Assembly (NCBI GenBank): GCA_013177895.1
Contig: JABLXV010000029.1
Coordinates: 1-54,905 of the forward strand
DNA: 54,905 nucleotides
Source of the DNA: Brevinematales bacterium
GTDB lineage: Bacteria; Spirochaetota; Brevinematia; Brevinematales; GWF1-51-8
Reading direction: 5' to 3'
Both the position numbers and the translations under genes were made by a program. Below are positions 16,118 to 24,187 of this stretch, piece after piece. Below the pieces are notes generated by a model. It was not told the origin of the DNA. It was given only the letters and a program-made list of their open reading frames with translations, and did no database searches. How positions within the stretch are numbered: position 1 is the stretch's first letter; every line of letters starts with the position of its first letter.

Positions 16118-16474
16118 ATGAATATAAAGTTATATGCGGTAATTTCCGCGTTCGTCCTATCTATTATTCTGGTATCATGCTCAAATATTACCGGCGAGAA
16201 AAACCAGCTTCTCTACGAACTGAACGACGAGGTGAGCGGGATAGTCCAGTATAACGAGGACTCCGGGAGTATAGGGATCGAGGATCAGGAGAAAATTAAT
16301 CAGGCGATCCTCCGTATCGGGAAAATTCTGGACAGGGCGAAAATAATCAGTCTTCAGTTGAAGGATAAAGAGAAGAAACAGTTCGACGAAGAGATCGCCC
16401 GGCAGTTGTCCCGTTTATATGGCTCGATTCAGGAACCGTTATATCGTGAACTGTTGAAATATAAAATGCAATAG
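16118..16474 (+). CDS. Short lipoprotein, first of three in a row
   Basis: The 118-residue product has a lipoprotein signal ending IILVSC at cysteine 21, then a highly charged helical domain ('EDQEKINQAILRIGKILDRAKIISLQLKDKEKK'-type, probably a coiled coil or small helical bundle). It has the same size, topology and opening style as the next two genes, suggesting an expanded lipoprotein family. It lies 4 bases after the PHP gene and 11 bases before the next lipoprotein gene, so it belongs to that operon. No family is recognised. Confidence 0.7.
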   Translation: MNIKLYAVISAFVLSIILVSCSNITGEKNQLLYELNDEVSGIVQYNEDSGSIGIEDQEKINQAILRIGKILDRAKIISLQLKDKEKKQFDEEIARQLSRLYGSIQEPLYRELLKYKMQ

Positions 16475-16485
16475 GCAGGGAGAAA

Positions 16486-16905
16486 ATGATGAAACATCTA
16501 CAAATCGGGATAGTTTCCGCGCTTTTTGGGGTTCTGCTGATTTCCGGATGTTCCAATCCTAAGGACGAATGGAAGGGATTGATGAACGAGTACGAATCGC
16601 TCGCGAACCAGTACAGCGCCATAGCCGATAAATCGTCCCTCGACGATAAGGGCGCGCAGGAACAGCTCAAGGGGATCTTTTCCAATATGCAGGTGATTTC
16701 AGAGAAATTCCGCGAGACGAAAATCAAACTCTCGCCGGAAGACCTGCAGGTGTTCGAAGAGAGAATGGACGCCGCGAATGCCGTTCTTTTACAGGCGAAG
16801 GCCAACCAGGTCAAGAAGGCGATGGAAAGCATTATGGGCGGGTCGCTCGGGACATTGATGAACGGAGTGCTGATCGACACCCTGACGAATCAGACGAATA
16901 AATAG
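16486..16905 (+). CDS. Short lipoprotein, second of three in a row
   Basis: This 139-residue lipoprotein has a signal peptide ending LLISGC at residue 22, followed by a helical domain ('KDEWKGLMNEYESLANQY', 'LKGIFSNMQVISEKFRETKIKLSPEDLQVFEERM'). Lys-Asp/Glu-Trp shortly after the lipidated cysteine ('NPKDEWKGL') is echoed in the third lipoprotein ('SDWKKWTTEL'), supporting common descent. It starts behind GCAGGGAG, in the PHP operon. Function unknown. Confidence 0.7.
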   Translation: MMKHLQIGIVSALFGVLLISGCSNPKDEWKGLMNEYESLANQYSAIADKSSLDDKGAQEQLKGIFSNMQVISEKFRETKIKLSPEDLQVFEERMDAANAVLLQAKANQVKKAMESIMGGSLGTLMNGVLIDTLTNQTNK

Positions 16906-16920
16906 ATGGAAACGGAAATC

Positions 16921-16949
16921 TTGCGATATTTTGGATAAAGCGATAAAAT
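16921..16949 (+). promoter_or_regulatory. Promoter (TTGCGA-17-TAAAAT)
   Basis: TTGCGA 16921-16926 and TAAAAT 16944-16949, 17-base spacer, about 31 bases before the third lipoprotein gene, which therefore probably has its own promoter. Confidence 0.5.
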
Positions 16950-16980
16950 AATCCCTTAATGATACGGGCTAGGAGGAAAC

Positions 16981-17382
16981 ATGCTCAAGAAGATAATCGG
17001 TTCACTTTTCGTTTTAACCGCGTTGGTATATCTGGCGTCCTGCGGGGCTTCCGATTGGAAGAAATGGACGACCGAACTCGATCAGACTGTCGATGATTAT
17101 ATTATCGCCGTGCTGAATACGAAGGATCAGGGTGACGAGAATCATACTAAAGCTCAGGTAAAACTTGAGAAGCTCAACACGATGTTCCAAGATTCGCAGA
17201 AGCTTCGCGAGGCGATTGCTTCGTCCAACGAGCAGGAAGAGTTTTCCATGCGCGTTACCGTCTCCTATATCAAGTATCTCGGTTTGAAAGAGTACTTCGA
17301 TATGATGCAGGAACAGATGATGCAGATGATGGGCTCCAATGGCGGGATGATGGGAACCAACATTATCGGCGGTCAGCCCTAG
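16981..17382 (+). CDS. Short lipoprotein, third of three in a row
   Basis: The 133-residue protein has a lipoprotein signal with cysteine at residue 21 (VYLASC), then 'SDWKKWTTELDQTVDDYI', a helical charged region, and a methionine-rich tail (MMQEQMMQMMGSNGGMMG). Met-rich ends of this kind can bind Cu(I) or Ag(I), but may also just be low complexity. A strong CTAGGAGG site precedes the ATG. A 63-bp repeat element and a convergent gene lie downstream. Confidence 0.7.
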   Translation: MLKKIIGSLFVLTALVYLASCGASDWKKWTTELDQTVDDYIIAVLNTKDQGDENHTKAQVKLEKLNTMFQDSQKLREAIASSNEQEEFSMRVTVSYIKYLGLKEYFDMMQEQMMQMMGSNGGMMGTNIIGGQP

Positions 17383-17436
17383 GTCTTTTGACGCTTTGAT
17401 TTACCTTTGAATCTCGACGGTAAGGAAGCGGTCATC

Positions 17437-17499
17437 GGGCGTATTCGATTTATTATATTATAGAATTAAAAGTATAATAAACTAAATTTAGAATCGCCC
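17437..17499. repeat. 63-bp element with conserved ends (copy A), hairpin-forming
   Basis: The ends read GGGCGTATTC and TTTAGAATCGCCC; GGGCG and CGCCC pair, and in the core TTTATTATA pairs with TATAATAAA. An element of exactly the same length with the same first 10 bases and 12 of the last 13 lies at 39004-39066. Both end directly at the stop codon of the leftward gene of a convergent pair. It may act as a bidirectional terminator or be a small mobile or structural repeat. Confidence 0.6.
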
Positions 17500-18312
17500 T
17501 TATTTCACGATCACGTTGATATAGATAATCCGCCACTCGGCCTTCTCCTCTCGATAATCGAGCTTGAACTCTACGGTCTGGGGCGGATTATCCAAATAAT
17601 ACTTACCGTGCAATACCATATCCCCGGCTCCGTCAATCATAGGCATCTGGTCGAAAATCGGGTGATAATTCGTCACCCCGGAAATATCCACCTTCTTCGC
17701 GATAAACCCCTTGAATATATCGAGCATCTTTGCCGGCGTCAGTTTTTGCTGGAGCGGCGTCGAGGCTTTCCCGAGGAATGCCGAAAAATTCGTCGTCTTG
17801 AATGCCTGCTGCAGGGACGTCAACGTTTTATTGATATGCCCGATCATCGAACTCGTACTGGGCAGTTTCTCTTTGTAATAAGTTTGCAGTTTGAGGGAGA
17901 GAGGTTTCCATTGCGCATCCTCCTTCCTGAACTGGATCGTAAACTCGATGAGGTTCGGGACGCTGGTCTCCAGCACATAAAACCCGTCGACAATCATATC
18001 GCCGGCGTCGTCGATAACGGGAATCTTGGTGAATAACGGGTACGATGTGCGGATGGAGCTGATATCGATATTGTTCTCGATAAACTGCCCGAACAGTTCC
18101 TTGAGCTTGGCTGGCGAGTAGTTTTTCTGGGAGCTCGTAGCGAAGGTTTTATGGAAATTCGTGAAGCTCTTCGTTTTGATTGCCTGGTCGAAATTGAGAA
18201 GGGTGGTCGACACTAGACTGTTTAACAAGGTCTCGTCTATTGGGAGTTTGCTTTGCGCGTAAATTAGAACGGATAGGGAAAGGAATACCAGTACAGCGGC
18301 CGTCTTCTTCAT
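17500..18312 (-). CDS. Secreted protein made of two tandem homologous domains
   Basis: A signal peptide (about 1-19) precedes two related domains of about 110 residues (30-142 and 158-270). Both contain a helix ending in 'SPAKLKELF' or 'TPAKMLDIF', then 'IENNIDISSI'/'IAKKVDISGV', a loop 'FTKIPVIDDAGDMIVDGFYVL'/'FDQMPMIDGAGDMVLHGKYYL', and a closing strand with 'EFTIQFRKEDAQWK'/'EFKLDYREEKAEWR'. The fold looks like the NTF2/cystatin-type domains common in periplasmic proteins. The specific function is unknown. It is an internal gene duplication, transcribed leftward from its own promoter, and converges on the lipoprotein gene. Confidence 0.7.
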   Translation of the reverse strand: MKKTAAVLVFLSLSVLIYAQSKLPIDETLLNSLVSTTLLNFDQAIKTKSFTNFHKTFATSSQKNYSPAKLKELFGQFIENNIDISSIRTSYPLFTKIPVIDDAGDMIVDGFYVLETSVPNLIEFTIQFRKEDAQWKPLSLKLQTYYKEKLPSTSSMIGHINKTLTSLQQAFKTTNFSAFLGKASTPLQQKLTPAKMLDIFKGFIAKKVDISGVTNYHPIFDQMPMIDGAGDMVLHGKYYLDNPPQTVEFKLDYREEKAEWRIIYINVIVK

Positions 18313-18336
18313 TTATATCTCCTGATTTTTTCAGGT

Positions 18337-18365
18337 ATTATAAACGGAATCGGTCAAAATGACAA
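18337..18365 (-). promoter_or_regulatory. Promoter of the leftward two-domain secreted protein (TTGTCA-17-TATAAT)
   Basis: On the leftward strand TTGTCA (18365-18360) and TATAAT (18342-18337) with a 17-base spacer, 25 bases before the start codon. Confidence 0.6.
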
Positions 18366-18540
18366 GCAATAGCGGAGTATCTCTCGCACCGCGTGAAACC
18401 ATGTTCTGCATTCCTCGACAGGCTCGGAATGACGGTTTTGTCATACGAAATGACGCGGTTGTCATTCTGAGCTTGCCGAAGTATGAGCTTGCCGAAGCAG
18501 GGGCGGAGCCGAACCCGTTGCGTGGACGATTGGAAAGGGA
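18366..18540. repeat. Degenerate dispersed-repeat region in the gap before secA
   Basis: This 397-base gap holds fragments of the genome's GTCATT-type repeats: AGGCTCGGAATGACGG, two GTCAT starts, and a 16-base unit GAGCTTGCCGAAG(T/C)A(T/G)G repeated in tandem around 18470-18500. No open frame with protein-like composition is present. The remaining part, 18541-18700, is AT-rich leader of secA. Confidence 0.45.
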
Positions 18541-18640
18541 ATACTTATAATATCATTATTTGTACGTAACGGATATTTTTGATTATATTATGAGGCCGGT
18601 AAAAAATTGTTTACATCGATGCCGCCTGAAAAGTGCCGTT

Positions 18641-18671
18641 TCTCTATAAAAAAACTTTATTTATATAGAGA
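18641..18671 (+). promoter_or_regulatory. Inverted repeat in the secA leader
   Basis: TCTCTATA (18641-18648) and TATAGAGA (18664-18671) form a perfect 8-bp inverted repeat with a 15-base A/T-rich centre, 45 bases before secA. A possible -10 (TATTCT, 18679-18684) follows directly, so a protein bound here would overlap the promoter. The operator role is a guess. Confidence 0.3.
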
Positions 18672-18715
18672 TTTATGCTATTCTATATGTTAATAATAAC
18701 CAAGAGGATATGAAA

Positions 18716-21427
18716 ATGAATCTTTTGAAGAAGATATTTGCGCTCATTTTCGGAACCAAGCAGCAGCGCGATATGAAGAAACTTATACCGTTGGTAAAAC
18801 AAATAAACGAATTTGAACCCGCCGTCTCCGCGTTAAATAACGACGAACTTCATGCGAAAACTCAGGAATTCCGGGGACGTCTCGAGAACGGCGAGGACAT
18901 CGACGGCATTATGCCCGAGGCTTTCGCGGTAGTCCGCGAGGTATCCAAACGGACGCTGAAGATGCGCCATTTCGACGTGCAGCTGATGGGAGGCATCGTT
19001 CTCCACCGCGGGATTATCGCCGAAATGAAAACGGGTGAAGGTAAGACCCTGGTCGCCACTCTCCCCATGTATCTCAACGCCATCTCCGGGAAGGGCTGTC
19101 ACCTGGTCACGGTGAACGATTACCTTGCGAAACGCGACGCGATATGGATGTCGCCGATCTATAAATTCCTCGACCTGACCGTCGGGGTCATCAATCACGA
19201 GAAGTCCTACCGTATCGAATGGGACGACATATCGGCCTACACGATGAAAGCGATCGAATGCACCCGTCAGGAAGCCTACCGTTGCGATATCACCTACGGG
19301 ACGAACAACGAGTTCGGCTTCGATTACCTCCGTGATAACATGGTGTTCCAGCCCCAGCAGAAAGTCCAGCGCAAGCACCATTACGCTATAGTGGACGAGG
19401 TCGACTCGATCCTGATCGACGAAGCGCGTACCCCGCTCATAATCTCCGGCCCTACCGACGAGACCACCGACCTCTATTATAAGATCGATAAAATTGTTCC
19501 GCGTATGACCGAGGCGGAAGTGAACGAGAAGAAGGAGCCTGTCGAGGGAACCGGCGACTACACGGTCGACGAAAAAGACCGCGCGGTCGTACTGACCGAA
19601 ATGGGCTTGCAGAAGGCCGAGAAACTTCTCGGGGTTACCGATATTTTTTCGCCTAAGAACAGTAAGATGGTGCATCATGTCATACAGGCAGTCCGCGCAC
19701 ATAAGCTCTATCACCTCGATGTGGATTACGTGCTCGAGAACGGGGAAGTCGTGATAGTCGACGAGTTCACCGGGCGTAAGATGCCCGGCAGACGATGGTC
19801 GGACGGACTCCATCAGGCCATCGAGGCTAAGGAACGCATGGAGATCAAAAAGGAGTTCCAGACCCTCGCGACCATCACGTTCCAGAACTACTTCCGTATG
19901 TACACCAAGCTCGCCGGTATGACCGGTACGGCTGAGACCGAAGCGACAGAATTCTACTCGATCTATAAGCTCGACGTCGCGGTCATCCCGACGAATGTTA
20001 ACGTAACGCGTATCGACGCGGCGGACAAGATATATATCAACGAGAAGGCGAAGTTTAACGCGATCGTGCGGGATATCGCCGAACGCCATGCCAAGGGACA
20101 GCCTGTTCTCGTAGGTACTGTTTCTGTCGAGAAATCGGAGAAACTGGGTATCCTGCTGAAACGTAAAAATATCAAGCACAACGTGCTGAACGCGAAGTTT
20201 CACGAGCGCGAAGCCGACATCATCCGCGACGCGGGTATGCTGGGCGCGGTCACTATCGCGACTAATATGGCCGGGCGCGGTACCGACATCAAGCTCGGAG
20301 AAGGCGTAGTCGAGGCGGGCGGTCTGATGGTGATCGGCAGCGAGCGCCACGAAGCGCGCCGTATCGATAACCAGCTACGCGGACGTTCCGGCCGTCAGGG
20401 AGACCCCGGCGAATCCCAGTTCTATGTCTCCCTCGAGGACGACCTGATGCGCCTCTTCGGAATGGACCGCCAGATCGGCCTGATGACCCGTTTCGGGTTC
20501 AGTGAGGAAGAGGAGATCCAGAGTAAGATGATCAGCCGCGCTATCGAACGCGCGCAGAAACGTGTGGAGACCCGTAACTTCGAAATAAGAAAGAACCTGC
20601 TCGAATACGATAACGTGATGAACGAACAGCGCAGTTATATCTACAATATACGCGACAGGGTTCTGGATATCCAGAACAACATGCCGGTTGTCGATGAAAT
20701 TGTCGACGATGTGGTAGAAACATATCTTTCGGCTATGCCTAATCCGTCCCGTCCTGATACATGGGAAAACGATGAGATTGGGCTATGGTTTCGTATTAAT
20801 TTCTTTACCGACCCTGAGCTGGACTTCTCCGATCTGACCTATAAGGACGCTAAAGAGTTAATGATTAATACGATCAAAAAGCTGACATGGGAACGTCTTC
20901 AGAATATTCCCGACCAGATTCGTGCGGAGGGGTTCAAGTATGTCATGCTGAATACCCTCGATACCAAATGGAAAGAGCATCTGAGGAATATAGACGCCCT
21001 GCAGGAAGGTATCGGCCTGCGCGGATACGCGCAGAAGAACCCCATAGTAGAGTACAAGGTGGAAGCGTCGAATATGTTCTACGGTATGCGCGAACGCTTC
21101 AAGCTGGAAGGAGTGTCGCTCCTTTCGCGCCTCCAGATACAGGCGAATTTCGAGACGAAGGAAGAGGATTACGAGGCGGTTCCGTCCACAACGCAGACCA
21201 AGCATGCCGAGTACGGGCAGTTCGACAGTATTTCCAGCGGCAGCGCCAGTCAGCAGAACGCCGCGATCGCGGGGATGCATTCCAAGCCCCAGCCGATCCG
21301 TAAGATGCAGAAACCCGGGCGTAACGAGCCCTGCTGGTGCGGAAGCGGTAAAAAATATAAACATTGTCATATGGACGAGGACCTGCGTAAAGAGCGCACG
21401 GGTCGAACGCCTCCGCCGCCGCAGTGA
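18716..21427 (+). CDS. secA: Preprotein translocase ATPase SecA
   Basis: SecA drives secretory proteins through SecYEG with ATP. The product of about 900 residues has the family's full layout: Walker A 'MKTGEGKT' near residue 105, the DEAD-type 'VDEVDSILIDEARTPLI', a preprotein cross-linking domain, the second helicase domain with 'GTVSVEKSEKL', 'NMAGRGTDIKLG' and 'LRGRSGRQGDPG', the helical scaffold, and a C-terminal zinc finger 'PCWCGSGKKYKHCH' used for SecB and phospholipid contact. ATG 18716 is favoured over the in-frame ATG 18710, since GAGG is 8 bases from the former and only 2 from the latter. A small oxidoreductase gene follows with a few bases of spacing. Confidence 0.97.
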   Translation: MNLLKKIFALIFGTKQQRDMKKLIPLVKQINEFEPAVSALNNDELHAKTQEFRGRLENGEDIDGIMPEAFAVVREVSKRTLKMRHFDVQLMGGIVLHRGIIAEMKTGEGKTLVATLPMYLNAISGKGCHLVTVNDYLAKRDAIWMSPIYKFLDLTVGVINHEKSYRIEWDDISAYTMKAIECTRQEAYRCDITYGTNNEFGFDYLRDNMVFQPQQKVQRKHHYAIVDEVDSILIDEARTPLIISGPTDETTDLYYKIDKIVPRMTEAEVNEKKEPVEGTGDYTVDEKDRAVVLTEMGLQKAEKLLGVTDIFSPKNSKMVHHVIQAVRAHKLYHLDVDYVLENGEVVIVDEFTGRKMPGRRWSDGLHQAIEAKERMEIKKEFQTLATITFQNYFRMYTKLAGMTGTAETEATEFYSIYKLDVAVIPTNVNVTRIDAADKIYINEKAKFNAIVRDIAERHAKGQPVLVGTVSVEKSEKLGILLKRKNIKHNVLNAKFHEREADIIRDAGMLGAVTIATNMAGRGTDIKLGEGVVEAGGLMVIGSERHEARRIDNQLRGRSGRQGDPGESQFYVSLEDDLMRLFGMDRQIGLMTRFGFSEEEEIQSKMISRAIERAQKRVETRNFEIRKNLLEYDNVMNEQRSYIYNIRDRVLDIQNNMPVVDEIVDDVVETYLSAMPNPSRPDTWENDEIGLWFRINFFTDPELDFSDLTYKDAKELMINTIKKLTWERLQNIPDQIRAEGFKYVMLNTLDTKWKEHLRNIDALQEGIGLRGYAQKNPIVEYKVEASNMFYGMRERFKLEGVSLLSRLQIQANFETKEEDYEAVPSTTQTKHAEYGQFDSISSGSASQQNAAIAGMHSKPQPIRKMQKPGRNEPCWCGSGKKYKHCHMDEDLRKERTGRTPPPPQ

Positions 21428-21435
21428 GGCCGCCC

Positions 21436-22029
21436 ATGACTGTTTCGCTGATAGTCGCGCATCCTAACATCGAGAGTTTCAATTTCGGTATCGCCGAACG
21501 GGTAAAAAATACCCTCGGGGAATACCGCCATCAAGTATATTTTCACGATCTGTACCGCGAGAACTTCGACCCGCTGATCCGGTATGACGAAATCCCGAAA
21601 ACCGGCGGGGTCGACCCTGTTTTGAAACAATACTGCGGCGAGCTTGCTGAGTCCGACGGGATAGTCGTTATCCACCCGAACTGGTGGGGACAGCCTCCCG
21701 CCATACTCAAAGGATGGGTCGACCGGGTGATACGTCCCGGTATCGCGTACGAGTTCGAGGAAGGCGACACCGGCGAGGGTGTGCCACGCGGCCTGCTCAG
21801 GGCGCATACCGCAATTGTATTGAATACATCAAATACCTCGTCCGAAAGGGAGGACAGCGTATTCGGCGACCCTCTCGAAAGGATATGGAAGGACTGCATC
21901 TTCGGGTTGTGCGGAGTGACAAAGTTCGTCCGGCGGATGTTCAGGGTGGTGGTGACCAGTACCGCGGACGAGCGTGAAGATTGGCTGAAGGAAGCGGAAA
22001 CAATAATCAGGGAAAACTTCGGAGAGTAA
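21436..22029 (+). CDS. NAD(P)H oxidoreductase, flavodoxin-fold (KefF/MdaB/NQO type)
   Basis: The 197-residue protein opens with a flavodoxin-like beta-strand and FMN/FAD loop ('LIVAHPNIESFN'), has 'HDLYRENFDPLI', the conserved 'HPNWWGQPPAILKGWVDRVI' block, and 'TSNTSSERE' in place of the usual second flavin loop. Family members reduce quinones or gate potassium efflux; the electron acceptor here cannot be told. ATG at 21436 is preferred to the GTG at 21424 that overlaps the secA stop. The gene sits between secA (8 bases) and purM (1 base) in one operon. Confidence 0.85.
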   Translation: MTVSLIVAHPNIESFNFGIAERVKNTLGEYRHQVYFHDLYRENFDPLIRYDEIPKTGGVDPVLKQYCGELAESDGIVVIHPNWWGQPPAILKGWVDRVIRPGIAYEFEEGDTGEGVPRGLLRAHTAIVLNTSNTSSEREDSVFGDPLERIWKDCIFGLCGVTKFVRRMFRVVVTSTADEREDWLKEAETIIRENFGE

Positions 22030-22030
22030 A

Positions 22031-23047
22031 ATGGATTATCGTTCGGCGGGAGTAGATATCGGGAAGGCGGACGGGCTGATCGGCGACGTCAAACGCGCGG
22101 CACAGTCCACCTATACGCCCGGCGTATTGAGCGGGGTCGGCGGATTCGGCGCGTGTTTCGCGGTGCCGCCCGGGTATAAGGAGCCGGTGATGGTTTCGTC
22201 CACCGACGGGGTCGGGACGAAGATACTCCTCGCGCGGAGTTTGGACGACTACTCCGGTATGGGCTACGACCTGGTCGCGATGAACGCGGACGATGTGATC
22301 TGCGCCGGCGCGAAACCGTTATTTTTTATCGATTATATCGCGGTCGGGAAGCTCGAAGAAAAACAGTATCTGTCTATAATAGAAAGTATCGCGGCGGCGT
22401 GCCGCGAGAACGATATCGCGCTGATCGGCGGGGAGACCGCCGAGCTTCCGGGGATGTACCCGCCGGGCGAGTTCGATCTCGCGGGATTTACCGTCGGGGT
22501 CGCCGAACGCTCGGAACTGCTCGATGCGAAAAATGTGAAGACCGGCGATACGGTGATCGGCCTCATGTCCTCGGGATTCCACAGTAACGGGTTTTCCCTC
22601 GTGCGGAAGGTTGTCGAGACCGCGAAACTCGACCTGAAGAAGGACTACGGTTTCGGCTCGCTCGGTAAGGCGCTGATCGCCCCCACGCGGATATACTGTA
22701 AAGTACTCGGCGAGACGCTAGCCGAATTCGGTAAAACGGTCAGGGGTATCGCGCATATTACGGGCGGCGGTGTCCCGGGAAATCTGAACCGGGTGCTCCC
22801 TGAGAACGCCGACGCCGAGATTGATACCGCGAGTTGGAAAGTTCCGCCCGCCGTCGAATTTATCGTAGAGAAGGGCGGCATCGATCGCGACGAATCGTTC
22901 CGCGTATTCAATATGGGTATCGGGATGGCGGTCGTCTGCGAAACGGCGAAGGCCGAAGATATCCGGGGCTTCCTGAAGGGGAAAGGTTTCGAGTCCGCTA
23001 TTATCGGAAAGATTATCCCGGGCGACGGTAAAGTCATTCTAAAATAG
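22031..23047 (+). CDS. purM: Phosphoribosylformylglycinamidine cyclo-ligase (AIR synthase)
   Basis: PurM closes the imidazole ring of purines (FGAM + ATP to AIR). The 338-residue protein has the typical length and motifs: 'YRSAGVDIGKAD' at the start, 'STDGVGTK' (about 57-64), 'MNADDVICAGAKPLFFIDYIA', 'GGETAELPGMY' and 'ITGGGVPGNLNRVLP'. It starts one base after the oxidoreductase stop, so it is translationally linked to it. No other purine genes are present nearby. Confidence 0.96.
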   Translation: MDYRSAGVDIGKADGLIGDVKRAAQSTYTPGVLSGVGGFGACFAVPPGYKEPVMVSSTDGVGTKILLARSLDDYSGMGYDLVAMNADDVICAGAKPLFFIDYIAVGKLEEKQYLSIIESIAAACRENDIALIGGETAELPGMYPPGEFDLAGFTVGVAERSELLDAKNVKTGDTVIGLMSSGFHSNGFSLVRKVVETAKLDLKKDYGFGSLGKALIAPTRIYCKVLGETLAEFGKTVRGIAHITGGGVPGNLNRVLPENADAEIDTASWKVPPAVEFIVEKGGIDRDESFRVFNMGIGMAVVCETAKAEDIRGFLKGKGFESAIIGKIIPGDGKVILK

Positions 23048-23300
23048 CCGCTGCGCGGTGGCTAAACCCGATATAGTACAGTGTATGAATATACGGAAAT
23101 AGCCCTTGATGAAAACATCGATGCAGGTGCCGTCCACGATCTGCGCGGAGGCTAAACCCTTTTATTGCAAGAAATAATTAGCTATATGATAACAGGCGCT
23201 TATTATATGACTGATAGGAAAAAGTAAACTCAGTCTGTATCCATGAGTACAATATTATACGGGGCTATGCTTTATCGGGATAAATGAGACACGCTGAATT
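23048..23300. other. Non-coding gap with a 19-bp direct repeat
   Basis: Between purM and the rpsF promoter no gene is seen. A 19-base unit, CTGCGCGG(T/A)GGCTAAACCC, occurs at 23051-23069 and again at 23141-23159 with one mismatch, 90 bases apart. There is no obvious terminator hairpin for purM. The rest is AT-rich without further structure that I can see. Confidence 0.5.
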
Positions 23301-23329
23301 TTGACAAAACCCTGAAAACCGGATATAAT
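23301..23329 (+). promoter_or_regulatory. Perfect consensus promoter of the rpsF operon (TTGACA-17-TATAAT)
   Basis: TTGACA 23301-23306 and TATAAT 23324-23329 with an exact 17-base spacer. Both boxes are perfect sigma70 consensus, in keeping with strong expression of ribosomal protein genes. The transcript would start near 23336, right at the leader structure. Confidence 0.85.
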
Positions 23330-23335
23330 AATAAA

Positions 23336-23379
23336 TCCTTCCTGCGTTGAGACATACGCAGGCATTGACCGTAAGGAGG
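23336..23379 (+). promoter_or_regulatory. rpsF leader RNA resembling the S6:S18 autoregulatory motif
   Basis: The leader can fold into an outer stem TCCTT (23336-23340) with AAGGA (23373-23377) and an inner perfect 7-bp stem CCTGCGT (23341-23347) with ACGCAGG (23356-23362). The 3' internal strand between the stems, CATTGACCGT, holds the ACCG that in known bacterial rpsF leaders is bound by the S6:S18 complex. The outer stem buries the ribosome-binding site AAGGAGG, so binding would shut down translation. Family assignment is from memory of the published motif. Confidence 0.6.
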
Positions 23380-23383
23380 CAAA

Positions 23384-23674
23384 ATGAATAGGAAGTATGA
23401 AATCGCTTTTCTGCTGCGTGAAGGCGAATCCGCCGAAAACGCGATCGTGCGCATCAAGGACAATCTTGACAAGCACCAGTCCGCTGTTACTAAGGAAGAC
23501 AAAATGGGTCTTCGCGATCTGGCTTATGAAATCCGAAAAAAACGTGAAAAGTTCCACAGAGCTATGTACTACTTTGTGAAAGCCGACGCGCGTATCGAAT
23601 CTCTCCCTGAAATCGAGCGTATCTTCAAGCTGGATGAGGATATCATCCGCTACATGATTCTCCTGGAGGACTAG
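23384..23674 (+). CDS. rpsF: Ribosomal protein bS6
   Basis: The 96-residue protein is bS6 of the small-subunit platform, where it pairs with bS18. It shows the family start 'RKYEIAFLLREGESAE', the middle 'DLAYEIRKKREKFHRAMYYFVKADA' and 'RIFKLDEDIIRYMILLED'. It is the first gene of the operon rpsF-ssb-rpsR-DUF2232-rplI-dnaB, preceded by AAGGAGG and by a probable autoregulatory leader. Confidence 0.96.
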   Translation: MNRKYEIAFLLREGESAENAIVRIKDNLDKHQSAVTKEDKMGLRDLAYEIRKKREKFHRAMYYFVKADARIESLPEIERIFKLDEDIIRYMILLED

Positions 23675-23675
23675 G

Positions 23676-24176
23676 ATGGCCTGGGATATTAACCGGGTAA
23701 TCGTAGTCGGCCGGGTTGCGAGCGATATCGAACTGAAACATACGCAGAACGGGAAATCCGTCGCGAATTTCCGCGTCGCGGTCGGCGGTATGCCGAAACC
23801 CGACGGCACGGATAATGTTTCGTTCTTTCAGGTAGTGGTATGGGGCAAGACCGCCGAGAACTGTCAGCAGTACCTTGCGAAAGGGAAGCAGATAGGTATC
23901 GACGGGCGTCTCGACCAACGCTCATGGCAGGCACAGGACGGATCCCGCAGGAGCACAGTAGAAATCGTAGCCGACCGCGTGGAGTTCCTCGGATCGAACA
24001 CGTCGTCACAGGGCGGGTCAAGCCCGTACCGTGCGCCCGATAAGGCTCCGAAGGAACAGCAGGGCGGATTTCAGGATTCCGCGTCTCAGTTCTACGATAA
24101 CACCGATGCGGATTATGACAGCTTTAATTCGGATCCGATCGATATGACCGACGATCCGAACGACCCACAATTTTAA
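23676..24176 (+). CDS. ssb: Single-stranded DNA-binding protein
   Basis: SSB coats single-stranded DNA in replication and repair. The 166-residue protein has an OB fold over about residues 1-108 ('NRVIVVGRVASDIELKHTQNGKSVANFRVAVG', 'FFQVVVWGKTAENCQQYLAKGKQIGIDGRLDQRSW', 'VEIVADRVEFLG'), a flexible Gly/Ser/Gln/Asp-rich linker, and an acidic C-terminal tip 'DDPNDPQF' that departs slightly from the canonical DDDIPF used to recruit partner proteins. It starts one base after rpsF and lies directly before rpsR, the usual context. Confidence 0.95.
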   Translation: MAWDINRVIVVGRVASDIELKHTQNGKSVANFRVAVGGMPKPDGTDNVSFFQVVVWGKTAENCQQYLAKGKQIGIDGRLDQRSWQAQDGSRRSTVEIVADRVEFLGSNTSSQGGSSPYRAPDKAPKEQQGGFQDSASQFYDNTDADYDSFNSDPIDMTDDPNDPQF

Positions 24177-24187
24177 AGGAGAAAACT

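Noticed and set aside
17437-17499. Integron attC site as an explanation of the 63-bp elements
   Set aside because: The ends lack the AAC/GTT core bases of attC sites (RYYYAAC and GTTRRRY), no integrase is present, and the flanking genes are not cassette-like.
18833-20350. Leftward open frame of 505 codons opposite secA
   Set aside because: Shadow of the secA reading frame; composition (His, Asp, Arg-rich) is antisense-like and no family is seen.
23048-23300. CRISPR-like array from the 19-bp direct repeat
   Set aside because: Only two copies 90 bases apart, with no regular spacing and no cas genes.
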